A stretch of DNA of 64,000 nt from Marinomonas lutimaris (GTDB lineage Bacteria; Pseudomonadota; Gammaproteobacteria; Pseudomonadales; Marinomonadaceae): NCBI RefSeq assembly GCF_019426345.1, contig NZ_JAHLLW010000002.1, positions 124,001 through 188,000 of the forward strand. The letters are read 5' to 3'. The notes beneath the pieces were generated by a model. That model had not been told where the DNA came from, did no database searches, and saw nothing but the letters and a program-made list of their open reading frames with translations. Shown piece after piece: positions 26,743 through 36,063 of the stretch; the first letter of the stretch is position 1; every line of letters starts with the position of its first letter. The translations under genes and the position numbers were made by a program.

Positions 26743-27694
26743 TAGGCGTTCCCGCTTTATTGCCGTTGATTGGGGAACCACCAATTTACGTGTCTTTTTG
26801 ATGAATCAGGATGGTTGTATTCAAGCTCAGCGCGACAGTGACCGAGGTATGTTAAAGCTCGGTTCTGCTGAGTTTGAAAGTGTCTTATCTGATTTGTTGG
26901 CTGATTGGCTAACGCCTGATCTGCCTATTTATATGGCCGGAATGGTTGGCAGTCGTGGTGGTTGGCAAGAAGTGCCTTACCAGCATTGTCCTATAAAATT
27001 AGACGATTTATCTGATCATCTTTTTTGGCTGACCACGTCGTTACCAAATAAGGTGGCGATTGTGCCGGGCTTACGAGGTAGGAGTGTCGGAGGTTTGCTT
27101 GATGTTATGCGTGGCGAAGAAACGCAATTGCTGGGTGCGCTTGATTGGTTAGAAGAGCAAGATCGTGCTGATGAATCCCCCGTATTTTGCTTGCCAGGAA
27201 CCCATTGTAAATGGGCGCAAATCACTGAAGGCAAGGTGACGCAGTTTTCTACCTCAATTACAGGCGAGCTTTTTGCGCGTTTGAATGATGAATCTAGTTT
27301 GGTAAAAGGCTTACCTAAGTCGGATTTGCTGAACGAAGCGGCCTTTAAAAAAGGCGTTTTGGCTAGCCAGCAAGCGGGCGGTGTTTTGCATCATTTATTT
27401 AGTGCCCGTAGTCGTTTTGTATGTGGCGAGTTAGCCGCAGATGAAGTGCGAGATTACTTATCTGGTGTGGTGATTGGTCATGACGTGAATGACATTTTGT
27501 CATCTATCGATACGCCAACAGCTCCAGTATTTATTATAGGTAGTGAAGCGCTTAGTGCTCGTTACGCTCTGGCTTTGTCTTCGCGAAATCTTCCCTGTGA
27601 ATTCTTAGCGGCTAACGAAGCCAGTATTCGTGGTCTAAAGCGCTTGGCGAATCGTCAGGCTAGGTCGGAAAACAATTCGACAATAGGAGCTTAA
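26735..27694 (+). CDS. dgoK: 2-dehydro-3-deoxygalactonokinase
   Basis: This kinase phosphorylates 2-keto-3-deoxygalactonate at O-6 in the De Ley-Doudoroff galactose pathway. The 319-residue protein has the phosphate-1 motif FIAVDWGTTNLRVFL of the DgoK family, LPGTHCKWAQ in the middle and a late GSEALSARYA. ATG 26735 is chosen because GGAG lies 6 nt upstream; ATG 26723 precedes that site. It overlaps the end of the alpha-galactosidase gene by 8 nt. Confidence 0.93.
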   Translation: MNDRRSRFIAVDWGTTNLRVFLMNQDGCIQAQRDSDRGMLKLGSAEFESVLSDLLADWLTPDLPIYMAGMVGSRGGWQEVPYQHCPIKLDDLSDHLFWLTTSLPNKVAIVPGLRGRSVGGLLDVMRGEETQLLGALDWLEEQDRADESPVFCLPGTHCKWAQITEGKVTQFSTSITGELFARLNDESSLVKGLPKSDLLNEAAFKKGVLASQQAGGVLHHLFSARSRFVCGELAADEVRDYLSGVVIGHDVNDILSSIDTPTAPVFIIGSEALSARYALALSSRNLPCEFLAANEASIRGLKRLANRQARSENNSTIGA

Positions 27695-27698
27695 TTAA

Positions 27699-28334
27699 AT
27701 GAAACATTCTTTTAATGCATTGATGAAAGAATTCCCGATGGTTGCCATTCTTCGTGGTATTAAACCTGATGAAGTGATTGAGCACGCTCAAATTTTAATT
27801 GATGCTGGTTTTCGTTTGATCGAAGTACCACTTAACTCGCCTGATGCTTTTACTAGTATTCGTTCTCTTCAGGATAAGTTTGGAGAGCAAGTATTGATTG
27901 GCGCTGGCACCGTTTTGACTATGGCGCAGTTGACTGAATTGGTAGCTACGGGCGCAAAATTAATGGTTTGCCCACATACAGATGTCGAGCTGATTAAAGC
28001 CGCGAAAGTAGCTGGTTTATACGCTATGCCAGGTTTTTTTACCGCGAGTGAAGCCTTTGCAGCACTACACGCTGGTGCGGATGCGGTGAAACTGTTTCCT
28101 GCTGAAGCTTTGCCTACGATCAATGTGGTTAAAGCCTTGGGTGCGGTGATTCCCGCTGAGACTTGGCTGTGTCCGGTTGGCGGTGTGACGCCAAACAATG
28201 TGGCTGATTATTTAAATGTTGGTGCTCGTGGCTTTGGTCTAGGTTCGGCTTTGTACAAAAAAGGCCAATCTGTCGAAACGACGAAAGCCAATGCGGAAGC
28301 TTTTATGGCTGCTTGGAAGGCTTATCAAAAATAG
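27699..28334 (+). CDS. dgoA: 2-dehydro-3-deoxy-6-phosphogalactonate aldolase
   Basis: The 211-residue class I aldolase cleaves KDPGal to pyruvate and glyceraldehyde-3-phosphate. VAILRGIKPDEV near the N-terminus, GAGTVL, the Schiff-base lysine in DAVKLFPAEA, and PVGGVTPNN are all present. It starts 4 nt after dgoK, so the kinase and aldolase are tightly coupled. This pair fixes the pathway as oxidative galactose degradation rather than the Leloir route. Confidence 0.93.
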   Translation: MKHSFNALMKEFPMVAILRGIKPDEVIEHAQILIDAGFRLIEVPLNSPDAFTSIRSLQDKFGEQVLIGAGTVLTMAQLTELVATGAKLMVCPHTDVELIKAAKVAGLYAMPGFFTASEAFAALHAGADAVKLFPAEALPTINVVKALGAVIPAETWLCPVGGVTPNNVADYLNVGARGFGLGSALYKKGQSVETTKANAEAFMAAWKAYQK

Positions 28335-28374
28335 TTCTTTTTAAGTAGACAAGACAAATTGGAGAATAAAAACA

Positions 28375-29244
28375 ATGAAGCAAATTAGTACTCAACGCCA
28401 TCAGTTAGCCGAAGGGCCATTTTGGAGCCAATCAGAGCAAGCATTGTATTGGGTTGATATTCCAGCCTGCCAGGTATGGTGTTGGCATCAGGGATCGAAT
28501 GAATACCAACATTGGACGTTACCAAAGAAAGTATCAGCTGTATTTACGACGCAAAGTGATCGTTTGTTGGTGGCGTTGGCGGATTCTGTTGCTTATTTAG
28601 ATAAGACGACAGGTGAGTTAGAGCACCTATGTGATTTGGATACCGATATTCCGGGTAATCGTAGCAACGATGCTAAATGTGATCCAAGCGGTGTGTTGTG
28701 GCTTGGCACTATGGATGATGCAGAAGAGAAAGCGTCGGGTCGGTTATGGAAGATTACGCCGGAAGGCAAAAAGACATTGATGCTTGAAGGGGTTGGTATT
28801 TCCAATACTTTGGCATGGGACGAGTCTCGTGGTCGCTTTTATTTTGGCGATTCCATGACACGAAAAGTGCATATTTTTCCGTACCCAGAATTTTATGACA
28901 TCCGTAGCCAAAAACCATTTTTTGAGGTGAAAGAAGGCATCGGAGCCGATGGCTCTTGTATTGACTCAGAAGGCTGTATTTGGAACGCCAATTGGGATGG
29001 AGGGCGCGTGGTTCGTTATAACCCAGAAGGCGAAGTGCTGCAGACAATTGAATTGCCTTTTTCTAAGCCAACCAGTTGCGTGTTTGGTGGCCCTGATGGC
29101 AACACGCTATTTATCACATCCGCCAGTGTGGCGACTAGCGAAGACGACTTGGCTAGGCAGCCGCTTGCAGGTCACGTCGTTGCGATTGATTTAACAACAA
29201 TAAATATTACTGGCGCGCCGAGCCAGCCATTTGCAGGAGCTTAA
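28375..29244 (+). CDS. SMP-30/gluconolactonase family sugar lactonase
   Basis: The 289-residue beta-propeller has metal ligands in the expected places: Glu in LAEGP, Asn/Asp in GNRSNDAKCDPSG, Asn in GISNTLAWD, and Asp in GADGSCID. By context it would open galactono-1,4-lactone to galactonate, the step before the missing dehydratase. It has a TTGGAG site before the ATG. It sits between dgoA and the beta-galactosidase. Confidence 0.88.
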   Translation: MKQISTQRHQLAEGPFWSQSEQALYWVDIPACQVWCWHQGSNEYQHWTLPKKVSAVFTTQSDRLLVALADSVAYLDKTTGELEHLCDLDTDIPGNRSNDAKCDPSGVLWLGTMDDAEEKASGRLWKITPEGKKTLMLEGVGISNTLAWDESRGRFYFGDSMTRKVHIFPYPEFYDIRSQKPFFEVKEGIGADGSCIDSEGCIWNANWDGGRVVRYNPEGEVLQTIELPFSKPTSCVFGGPDGNTLFITSASVATSEDDLARQPLAGHVVAIDLTTINITGAPSQPFAGA

Positions 29245-29245
29245 A

Positions 29246-31216
29246 ATGAAATTAGGTGTGTGTTATTACCCAGAACATTGGCCAAAAAGTCGTTGGGTTG
29301 AAGATGCTCAACATATGCGACGCATTGGTATTCAGTATGTTCGAGTTGGCGAGTTTAGCTGGAGTACGATTGAGCCAACTCCGGGTGAACTGCATTGGGA
29401 GTGGCTGGATGAGTCGCTAGATATTTTGCATTCTCAGGGTTTAAAAGTCATTTTAGGTACGCCAACCGCGACACCACCAAAATGGTTGGTTGATCGCCAC
29501 CCGTCTATGTTGGCAAAAGATGAACAAGGCCGGTTAAGGGGGTTTGGTTCGCGTCGTCATTATACTTTTGCGAGTTTGGAATATAGAGAAGAATGTCGTC
29601 GCATTGTGACATTAATGGCAGAGCGTTATGGTCAGCACCCCGCCGTGGCGTCTTGGCAGACCGACAATGAATACGGCTGCCATGACACTATTTTAAGTTA
29701 TGCCGAGGCCGACCTTGCGGCTTTTCGTCTTTGGTTGGCAGAAAAATACGGCACGGTTGAAGTCCTAAATAAAGCTTGGGGTAACGTATTTTGGAGTATG
29801 GATTATCGCTCATTCGATGAAATCGAATTGCCGAATTTAACCGTGACCGAAGCCAATCCTTCCCATCGTTTAGATTTTCAACGTTGCTGTTCAGATCAAG
29901 TGGTTGCTTTCAACAAGCTGCAAGTGGATATCTTGCGTGAATATTCTGCCGGTCGAGATTTAGTGCATAACTACATGGGGTTCTTTACAGCATTTGATCA
30001 TCATAAAGTTGGCCAAGATCTTGATGTGGCGAGCTGGGACAGTTATCCATTGGGGTCTTTAGACAAAGAGCCACTTTATACTGTAGATGAAAAACATACT
30101 TATTTGCGAGTCGGTCATCCGGATGCAGGTGCATTTCATCATGATTTGTATCGCGGCTGCGGTAATGGTCGTTTATGGATTATGGAGCAGCAGCCAGGAC
30201 CGGTGAATTGGGCGCCACACAATCCAACACCTGCCGATGGTGCAGTACGTTTATGGACGTGGGAAGCTTTTTCTCATGGCGCTGAATTGGTGTCGTATTT
30301 CCGCTGGCGTCAGGCGCCATTTGGTCAAGAGCAAATGCATGCTGGCTTATTACGTCCAGATGCGCAAGAAGCTGAAGCGGCAAAAGAAGCGACCTTGGTG
30401 GCGCAAGAAGTGAAAGTCTTGGCTGAATCAATTGGCCTTGATGCAGATGAGTTAATGTCCCTGCCAAGTGCTGGAAAAGTGGCCTTGATGTTTGATTATG
30501 ACGCTTGTTGGTCTTTGGATATTCAGCCTCAGTCCCGTGCATATCGTTACTTTTTCTGGTGTTACCGAATGTATGAAGCCATGCGCGAACTTGGCTTATC
30601 CGTTGACATTATTCCAAGCTCTAGGTCATTGGATACCTATGAATTGTTGGTTTTACCTGCTCAGGCACATATCACTCCAGAGTTGCAAGAGCGTTTGAAT
30701 GCTTATCAAGGTGTGTTGCTTGCGGGTCCAAGAACAGGTAGCAAAACAGAAACCTATCAAATCCCAGAAAACCTTGCACCGGGACCGTTGGCGAGCTTAT
30801 TGCCGTTAACGGTGGAGCGTGTTGATGCTTTGCCTGAGCATACTCAGCCAGCTGTTTCTGGCCGTTGGGGCGCGGGTAACTTGAAGCATTGGCATGAACA
30901 AATTAAGACAGAATTGCCTTGTTTGTTAAAAGATGATGGCGGTAATCCTGTGTTGATGGGAGAAGGCCGTCACTATTATCTTGGCTCTTGTATTGATAAT
31001 ACTCTGTTAAAAGCCAGCTTAGCTAAGTTGTCTGAAGTGGCGGGATTATTGACTTACTATTTGCCAAAAGGCGTTCGAGTGAGAGAGCGAGGCAATGTGA
31101 TTTTTGTATTTAATTATAGCTCAAATACGGTTGTTTTTGAGCCACAAGATGCAGAGCTTGTTATTGGTTCTAAGTCTTTAGGTACCGCTGACGTTGCTAT
31201 TTGGAAAAAACGATAG
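29246..31216 (+). CDS. beta-galactosidase, GH42
   Basis: The 656-residue enzyme begins with KLGVCYYPEHWP, typical of GH42. The acid/base Glu is in WQTDNEYGCHDT, and the nucleophile Glu in WIMEQQPGPVNW. A trimerisation domain and a C-terminal beta domain follow. ATG 29246 has AGGAG 6 nt upstream; a TTG at 29231 is in frame but less likely. No signal peptide is seen. It would release galactose from beta-galactosides, complementing the GH36 enzyme. Confidence 0.94.
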   Translation: MKLGVCYYPEHWPKSRWVEDAQHMRRIGIQYVRVGEFSWSTIEPTPGELHWEWLDESLDILHSQGLKVILGTPTATPPKWLVDRHPSMLAKDEQGRLRGFGSRRHYTFASLEYREECRRIVTLMAERYGQHPAVASWQTDNEYGCHDTILSYAEADLAAFRLWLAEKYGTVEVLNKAWGNVFWSMDYRSFDEIELPNLTVTEANPSHRLDFQRCCSDQVVAFNKLQVDILREYSAGRDLVHNYMGFFTAFDHHKVGQDLDVASWDSYPLGSLDKEPLYTVDEKHTYLRVGHPDAGAFHHDLYRGCGNGRLWIMEQQPGPVNWAPHNPTPADGAVRLWTWEAFSHGAELVSYFRWRQAPFGQEQMHAGLLRPDAQEAEAAKEATLVAQEVKVLAESIGLDADELMSLPSAGKVALMFDYDACWSLDIQPQSRAYRYFFWCYRMYEAMRELGLSVDIIPSSRSLDTYELLVLPAQAHITPELQERLNAYQGVLLAGPRTGSKTETYQIPENLAPGPLASLLPLTVERVDALPEHTQPAVSGRWGAGNLKHWHEQIKTELPCLLKDDGGNPVLMGEGRHYYLGSCIDNTLLKASLAKLSEVAGLLTYYLPKGVRVRERGNVIFVFNYSSNTVVFEPQDAELVIGSKSLGTADVAIWKKR

Positions 31217-31238
31217 ACAGTAAAAGTGGCTGTTTAAA

Positions 31239-31253
31239 TGGAACTTTGTTTCG
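31239..31253. promoter_or_regulatory. candidate IclR operator (imperfect), before the binding-protein gene
   Basis: TGGAACTTTGTTTCG repeats the left arm and spacer of the perfect palindrome at 22739, with the right arm degraded. The shared stretch is longer than the palindrome itself, starting AATGGAACTTT. Confidence 0.4.
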
Positions 31254-31285
31254 TTTATTGATTAATCGTTTTGTTTGGTCAATAC

Positions 31286-31300
31286 TGAAACTTGGTTCCA
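31286..31300. promoter_or_regulatory. second candidate IclR operator before the binding-protein gene
   Basis: TGAAACTTGGTTCCA fits TGGAA-N5-TTCCA with one mismatch. It lies 33 nt after the first box and 31 nt before the gene start. Confidence 0.4.
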
Positions 31301-31331
31301 ATTAATAAAAACAAAAAGAGGGCTTATTTAC

Positions 31332-32555
31332 ATGAAAAAAATACAATCCTTATTAGTAGGGGCAATGGCATTAGGTGCTGTCTCTATTGCTAATGCTGGT
31401 ACCTTGGTAATCAACTCCGATCAGGCTGACCCTGCACCGAAGAAAGCGTTTACGGAAATGGTGCAGAAATTTGAAAGTGAAAACCCTGACATCACAGTGA
31501 AATACAATCTGTACGACAAAGAAGGTTATAAAACCGCCATTCGTAATTGGCTATCGACTACGCCGCCAGACATCGTTTTCTGGTACTCAGGTAATCGTAT
31601 GAAAAGCTTTGTTGATCGTGATCTTTTTGAAGATGTTAGCGATATTTGGCAGAAATTAGGTCTAAAAGAAATCATGCCTGCAGCGACGGCAGCTTCTACA
31701 TTGAATAATAAACAGTGGGGCATTCCCTATAGTTACTATCAGTGGGGGATTTATTACCGCAAAGATATCTTTGATAAGTTAGGTTTGTCTGAGCCGAAAA
31801 CCTGGGATGAATTTCTTGCGGTTAACGCGAAGCTAAAAGCCAATGACATTACTCCCATTACGATAGGTACTAAGTATCTATGGACAGCAGCAGGTTGGTT
31901 TGATTACTTGAATTTGCGCACTAATGGTTTGGAGTTCCACATCGATTTGATGGACGGTAAAATCCCTTATACAGACCCTCGCGTGCGCAAAACGTTTGAA
32001 CATTGGAAAGAACTTATTGATAAAGGTTATTTCCTAGAAAACCATGCTTCTTATTCTTGGCAAGAAGCGCAGCCATTTATGTACAACGGCCAAGCAGCCA
32101 TGTACTTGATTGGTAACTTTATTGTGCCTAACTTTCCCAAAGAGCTAGATGGTAAGATGGGCTTTTTCCAATTTCCTATTATTGATCCAGCTATTCCTAT
32201 TGCCGAAGATGCACCAATGGAAACAGTTCATATCCCAGCAAAAGCAAAAAACAAAGTTGATGCTCGGAAATTCTTGGAGTTTATGGCACGTGCCGATAAT
32301 CAAACCATGTTAAATGGTGTCTTGTTACAAATTCCACCTAACAATAAAGCCAAAGCACCGGATGATTTTTTCTTGAATAAAGGTGTAGCAATGTTGAACA
32401 GTGCTGCTGGTACCGCTCAGTTTTATGATCGTGATACTGATCCAAGCATGGCTCAAGAGGGCATGAAGGGTTTCCAAGAGTTTATGGTGAAGCCTGAGCG
32501 TCTTGATGCAATTCTGAAACGATTGGAAGGCGTTAGAAAACGCGTTTTCAAATAA
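31332..32555 (+). CDS. sugar ABC transporter substrate-binding protein
   Basis: This 407-residue protein has a signal peptide (MKKIQSLLVGAMALGAVSIANA). The mature part is of the extracellular sugar-binding type, with DIVFWYSGNR and the aromatic IPYSYYQWGIYYRKDIF as likely sugar-contact and hinge regions. The start is ATG 31332, because the signal peptide begins there; the frame is open from 31275. It should deliver galactosides to the permeases at 22843/23718. It sits last, behind its own promoter region, which would allow a higher expression level. Confidence 0.93.
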   Translation: MKKIQSLLVGAMALGAVSIANAGTLVINSDQADPAPKKAFTEMVQKFESENPDITVKYNLYDKEGYKTAIRNWLSTTPPDIVFWYSGNRMKSFVDRDLFEDVSDIWQKLGLKEIMPAATAASTLNNKQWGIPYSYYQWGIYYRKDIFDKLGLSEPKTWDEFLAVNAKLKANDITPITIGTKYLWTAAGWFDYLNLRTNGLEFHIDLMDGKIPYTDPRVRKTFEHWKELIDKGYFLENHASYSWQEAQPFMYNGQAAMYLIGNFIVPNFPKELDGKMGFFQFPIIDPAIPIAEDAPMETVHIPAKAKNKVDARKFLEFMARADNQTMLNGVLLQIPPNNKAKAPDDFFLNKGVAMLNSAAGTAQFYDRDTDPSMAQEGMKGFQEFMVKPERLDAILKRLEGVRKRVFK

Positions 32556-32611
32556 TAGACATGAGATAGCTTTCTGCTTAGTGAGCAGAAGGTAAAATAA
32601 GCAAGTTCGTT

Positions 32612-32649
32612 AAAAACCAGTTCAACATCCGTTGGACTGGTTTTTTTTT
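32612..32649 (+). terminator. terminator after the galactoside cluster
   Basis: AACCAGTTCAAC pairs with GTTGGACTGGTT (one wobble) and is followed by nine T. A smaller hairpin (TTCTGCT/AGCAGAA) lies about 40 nt before it. Confidence 0.85.
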
Positions 32650-32780
32650 GATTAGTACATCAATCAGATAAGTTTTAATAGGTACTTTATTGATCAAATA
32701 TTAGACGTTAATGCAAGTTGTTCTCAAATGATTGTCAGAATTGTTTAATATGTTATATCATAACTTTTTATTTTATTGTT

Positions 32781-34352
32781 ATGGATAATATGGACATGAG
32801 AGTAATACCTTTTTTTAAACGAATATTTTTTTGCGTCTCAATACTGAGTGGTCTCTTGGCGTTGACAGCTTGTTCTGGGCCAACATCATCTAACACTGTA
32901 TCTGTTAGCGCGGCTTTTGAGTTTACCAGTTTAGATCCAGCCAAAAATGGTTTTGTCTTTAGTCGAATGCAAGTACTAGAAACCCTTTTGGATGTGGATG
33001 AAAATGGCTTGCTCATTCCAGCGCTAGCAAAAGATTGGCATATCAGTGAAGACGCGAGAATTTGGACATTTGACTTACGTGATGGTGTTTATTTTCACGA
33101 TGGCGTTTTGATGGATGCCGATAAGGTAGTGAATAGCCTTTTGATTGCTCAATCTAAGCATGGCGCATTACGCAATGCGCCAATTGAAAGTATCCAAGCG
33201 GTAGGAGATCATTCCGTCGTTATCTCTTTATCTCGTCCATATACCTTGTTAGGTGCGGTGTTAGCGAATTATGCCAATGGTATTTTATCTCCAGCCGCTT
33301 ATGACAAAGATAAAAAAGTGTTGGCATTATCAGGTACTGGTCCTTATAAGGTTTTTCAATTTGCGCCGCCACATAAACTTGTTGTTGAGAAATTCGATAA
33401 CTATTGGGGAAAGAAAGCCAGTATTCCTTACGCGAGTTATTTAACGGGGCATCGCGCTGAAAGCCGCGTGTTGCAAGCAAGAAGTGGCCAAGTAGATATT
33501 GTTTTTGGCTTAGATCCTGCCAGTTTGCCTTCGCTGCAGCGTGTGGATATTTTAAATCTGTACTCAAATCCTATTCCTAGAACGATAGTGTTAAAGCTAA
33601 ATAGCGGTCATCGGTTTTTAGACGATGTGCGAGCCCGTAAAGCCTTGAGTTTAGCCATTGATAGACAGGGTATCGCCAGAGGTGTGCTGCGTATTCCCGG
33701 TTCAGAAACTGAGCAATTATTGCCAGCATCTATGTCTAATTGGTATTTGCAGAATGTCACTTCTGAAACCGAAGCAGATGCTGGTACGCCTGAATCATTG
33801 TTGGCATCTTTGGGATGGAAGAAAAACTCACAAGGAATGTTAGAGAGAGACGGTGAGTTGTTTGAATTGACGCTTATAACTTACGCGGATAGACCAGAAC
33901 TGACTACGGTGGCGACGGCTATTCAGGCTCAGTGGCAAGCTATTGGTGTAACAACAAAAGTAGAAGTTACTAATTCCAGCGCTATTCCAATGGGGCATCA
34001 AGATGGTTCGTTAGAAGTGGCGTTGATTGCGCGTAATTATGGCTTTATTGCCGATCCATTAGGCGTGATATTGTCTGATTTTGGTTCCAATGGCGGTGGC
34101 GATTGGGGTGCAATGAATTGGAATAATAAGGCGTTAAGTGCTGATTTATTGGCATTAGAACAAACCTCTGATCCGGTTAAATACAAAGAAATTGCTCAAC
34201 GCAGCGCGCAGATTATTTATGACGAACGTCCGATGATTCCAGTTTCTTCCTATGTTCAGCAAACGTCTGTAAATACGCGAATTAAAGGTTTTCGTTTTGA
34301 TCCTTTTGAGCGCAGCTTTTATTTAAATGAAATGGAGTTCGTAAAACAATGA
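32781..34352 (+). CDS. peptide/nickel-type ABC substrate-binding lipoprotein
   Basis: The protein is about 520 residues, of the OppA/NikA type. A lipoprotein signal ends in the lipobox LTAC, so the mature protein is tethered at the acylated Cys. Typical motifs include SLDPAKNG, the KDWHISEDARIWTFDLRDGVYFHDG region, and RARKALSLAIDRQGIARGVL. Start choice is open between ATG 32781 and ATG 32796; neither has a good ribosome site. It heads a four-gene operon whose genes overlap by 1-4 nt. The ligand could be a peptide, nickel chelate or other solute. Confidence 0.88.
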   Translation: MDNMDMRVIPFFKRIFFCVSILSGLLALTACSGPTSSNTVSVSAAFEFTSLDPAKNGFVFSRMQVLETLLDVDENGLLIPALAKDWHISEDARIWTFDLRDGVYFHDGVLMDADKVVNSLLIAQSKHGALRNAPIESIQAVGDHSVVISLSRPYTLLGAVLANYANGILSPAAYDKDKKVLALSGTGPYKVFQFAPPHKLVVEKFDNYWGKKASIPYASYLTGHRAESRVLQARSGQVDIVFGLDPASLPSLQRVDILNLYSNPIPRTIVLKLNSGHRFLDDVRARKALSLAIDRQGIARGVLRIPGSETEQLLPASMSNWYLQNVTSETEADAGTPESLLASLGWKKNSQGMLERDGELFELTLITYADRPELTTVATAIQAQWQAIGVTTKVEVTNSSAIPMGHQDGSLEVALIARNYGFIADPLGVILSDFGSNGGGDWGAMNWNNKALSADLLALEQTSDPVKYKEIAQRSAQIIYDERPMIPVSSYVQQTSVNTRIKGFRFDPFERSFYLNEMEFVKQ

Positions 34353-35284
34353 AGGCAATGCTGTTTAAAAGGGCGCTTCAATTGATAACTGTGGTCTGGG
34401 GGGTTGGCACCTTGACTTTTATATTGATGCGTTCTTTACCTGGTGATATGTCGTATCGAATTGCCGCCAGTCGTTACGGTCAGGATAACGTAGACTCTCA
34501 TGCCGCTGCTTTAGTGCGTGAAGAGTTGAAACTGGATCAAGGCGCATTAATGGCTTATTGGCATTGGTTGTCTGATCTTCTGCAATTCAACTTAGGTGAT
34601 TCGTTAGTTAGTGGCTTGCCTGTAGTGGATGCGCTTAAACATATGTTAGGTCATTCCTTGTTGTTGGCGGTTGCTGGACTTATGTTGTCTGTGTTGATTG
34701 CCGTGCCGTTGGGTTTATTAAGTGCTTGGCGCGGGAATCCTTTGGATTCTGTGTTGATGGGCTTGTCCAGTGTAATTCGTGCTATGCCGGTGTTTGTATT
34801 GGGTGTGTTGTTCATTTTGCTATTTGCATTGCATTGGAACTGGTTTCCGGTTGCTGGATTTGGCACGCCAGCGCATTTGGTTTTGCCGGCTATCACCTTG
34901 GCGTTGAGCTTAGCAGCGGTCTCCAACCGAGTTGTTAGGGATTCCGCTAAGAGAACCTTTCAGGCTGCGTTTTACCAATTCTCCAGAGTGAAAGGTTTGT
35001 CTGCTTGGCAGACATTTCGTCAGCATGGTGTACGCAATATTGCGGTGCCGGTCGTGGCGTTTTTCGGTATTCAGTTAGTCAGTATGATCGAAGGGATTGT
35101 GATGATTGAGTCGTTATTTTCGTGGCCGGGAATTGGTCATGGTTTGGCTCATGCTATTTTTGCTCGTGATATTCCTGTGATTCAAGGGGCTGCCTTGGTG
35201 ATGGGAATACTCTTCGTTTTGCTCAATACCTTGGTGGATATTATCTGCTTATGGATTGATCCAAGAGGAGCGAAAACCTTATGA
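34349..35284 (+). CDS. ABC transporter permease (DppB/NikB type)
   Basis: A 311-residue membrane protein with six helices. It has FILMRSLPGDM near the N-terminus and the EAA-like loop SRVKGLSAWQTFRQHGVRNI. Family features such as the conserved PGIGHGL are present. It overlaps the end of the binding-protein gene by 4 nt and the next permease by 4 nt. Confidence 0.92.
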   Translation: MKAMLFKRALQLITVVWGVGTLTFILMRSLPGDMSYRIAASRYGQDNVDSHAAALVREELKLDQGALMAYWHWLSDLLQFNLGDSLVSGLPVVDALKHMLGHSLLLAVAGLMLSVLIAVPLGLLSAWRGNPLDSVLMGLSSVIRAMPVFVLGVLFILLFALHWNWFPVAGFGTPAHLVLPAITLALSLAAVSNRVVRDSAKRTFQAAFYQFSRVKGLSAWQTFRQHGVRNIAVPVVAFFGIQLVSMIEGIVMIESLFSWPGIGHGLAHAIFARDIPVIQGAALVMGILFVLLNTLVDIICLWIDPRGAKTL

Positions 35285-36063
35285 AAATGACACATTCCCA
35301 ATGGTTAGGTTTGAGTGTTTTACTTGGTCTTTTGGCGTTTTCTTTGTTTGGTATTTTGTTTTCACCTTATAGCTTGTCAGAGCAAAATTTAGACGCTATT
35401 TTGCAAGCGCCTTCGGCGTCTCATTGGCTCGGCACAGATCATTTTGGTCGTAGCATGTTAACGCGTATGGCGCATGCTGTGGGCTTGTCCTTTGCGCTAA
35501 GTCTTTTATGTATGTTGACATCGTCCCTAGTGGGCACGGCATTTGGTGTGTGGGCAGTTTGGGGCGGTAAAAAGGTCGATAATATCTTAGGTATTGTGGT
35601 GAATATTTTACTTGCTTTGCCTGGATTGGTGGTGGTGCTGTTATTTGCTGCCATAGCGCCGGGTTCTTTCTTGGTGTTGTATTTGGCCATTTCATTGGTG
35701 CAGTGGGTAGAATATTTCCGTGTCGTACGGGCAGTAACGCAGGGTGTGATTCAAAGCCCAGCAAGACAGTCTTCACAGATGATGGGGTTTGGTCGTTGGT
35801 ATCAATTTAAACGTCATATTTGGCCTGCCATTTCACCTTCGGTTTTTACCTTAGCGGCATTTGGTGGCGCAAACGCGATTTTAACTATGGCGTCGTTGGG
35901 TTTTGTTTATGTAGGTATTCAGCCTCCGCTTGCTGAGTTGGGGTTGATGACAGTTGAGTTATTCCCCTATTACAGTGACGCGCCTTGGTTGTTGGCACAG
36001 CCTTTGATTGTCATCGCTTTGATGGTGTTTTCATTTCATTTATTGGCAGGGAAACGAGCATGA
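35281..36063 (+). CDS. ABC transporter permease (DppC/NikC type)
   Basis: A 260-residue membrane protein. HWLGTDHFGRSMLTRM is the signature region of DppC-type permeases, and SQMMGFGRWYQFKRHIWP is the ATPase-docking loop. It pairs with the preceding permease and is slightly shorter than typical family members. Confidence 0.92.
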   Translation: MKMTHSQWLGLSVLLGLLAFSLFGILFSPYSLSEQNLDAILQAPSASHWLGTDHFGRSMLTRMAHAVGLSFALSLLCMLTSSLVGTAFGVWAVWGGKKVDNILGIVVNILLALPGLVVVLLFAAIAPGSFLVLYLAISLVQWVEYFRVVRAVTQGVIQSPARQSSQMMGFGRWYQFKRHIWPAISPSVFTLAAFGGANAILTMASLGFVYVGIQPPLAELGLMTVELFPYYSDAPWLLAQPLIVIALMVFSFHLLAGKRA

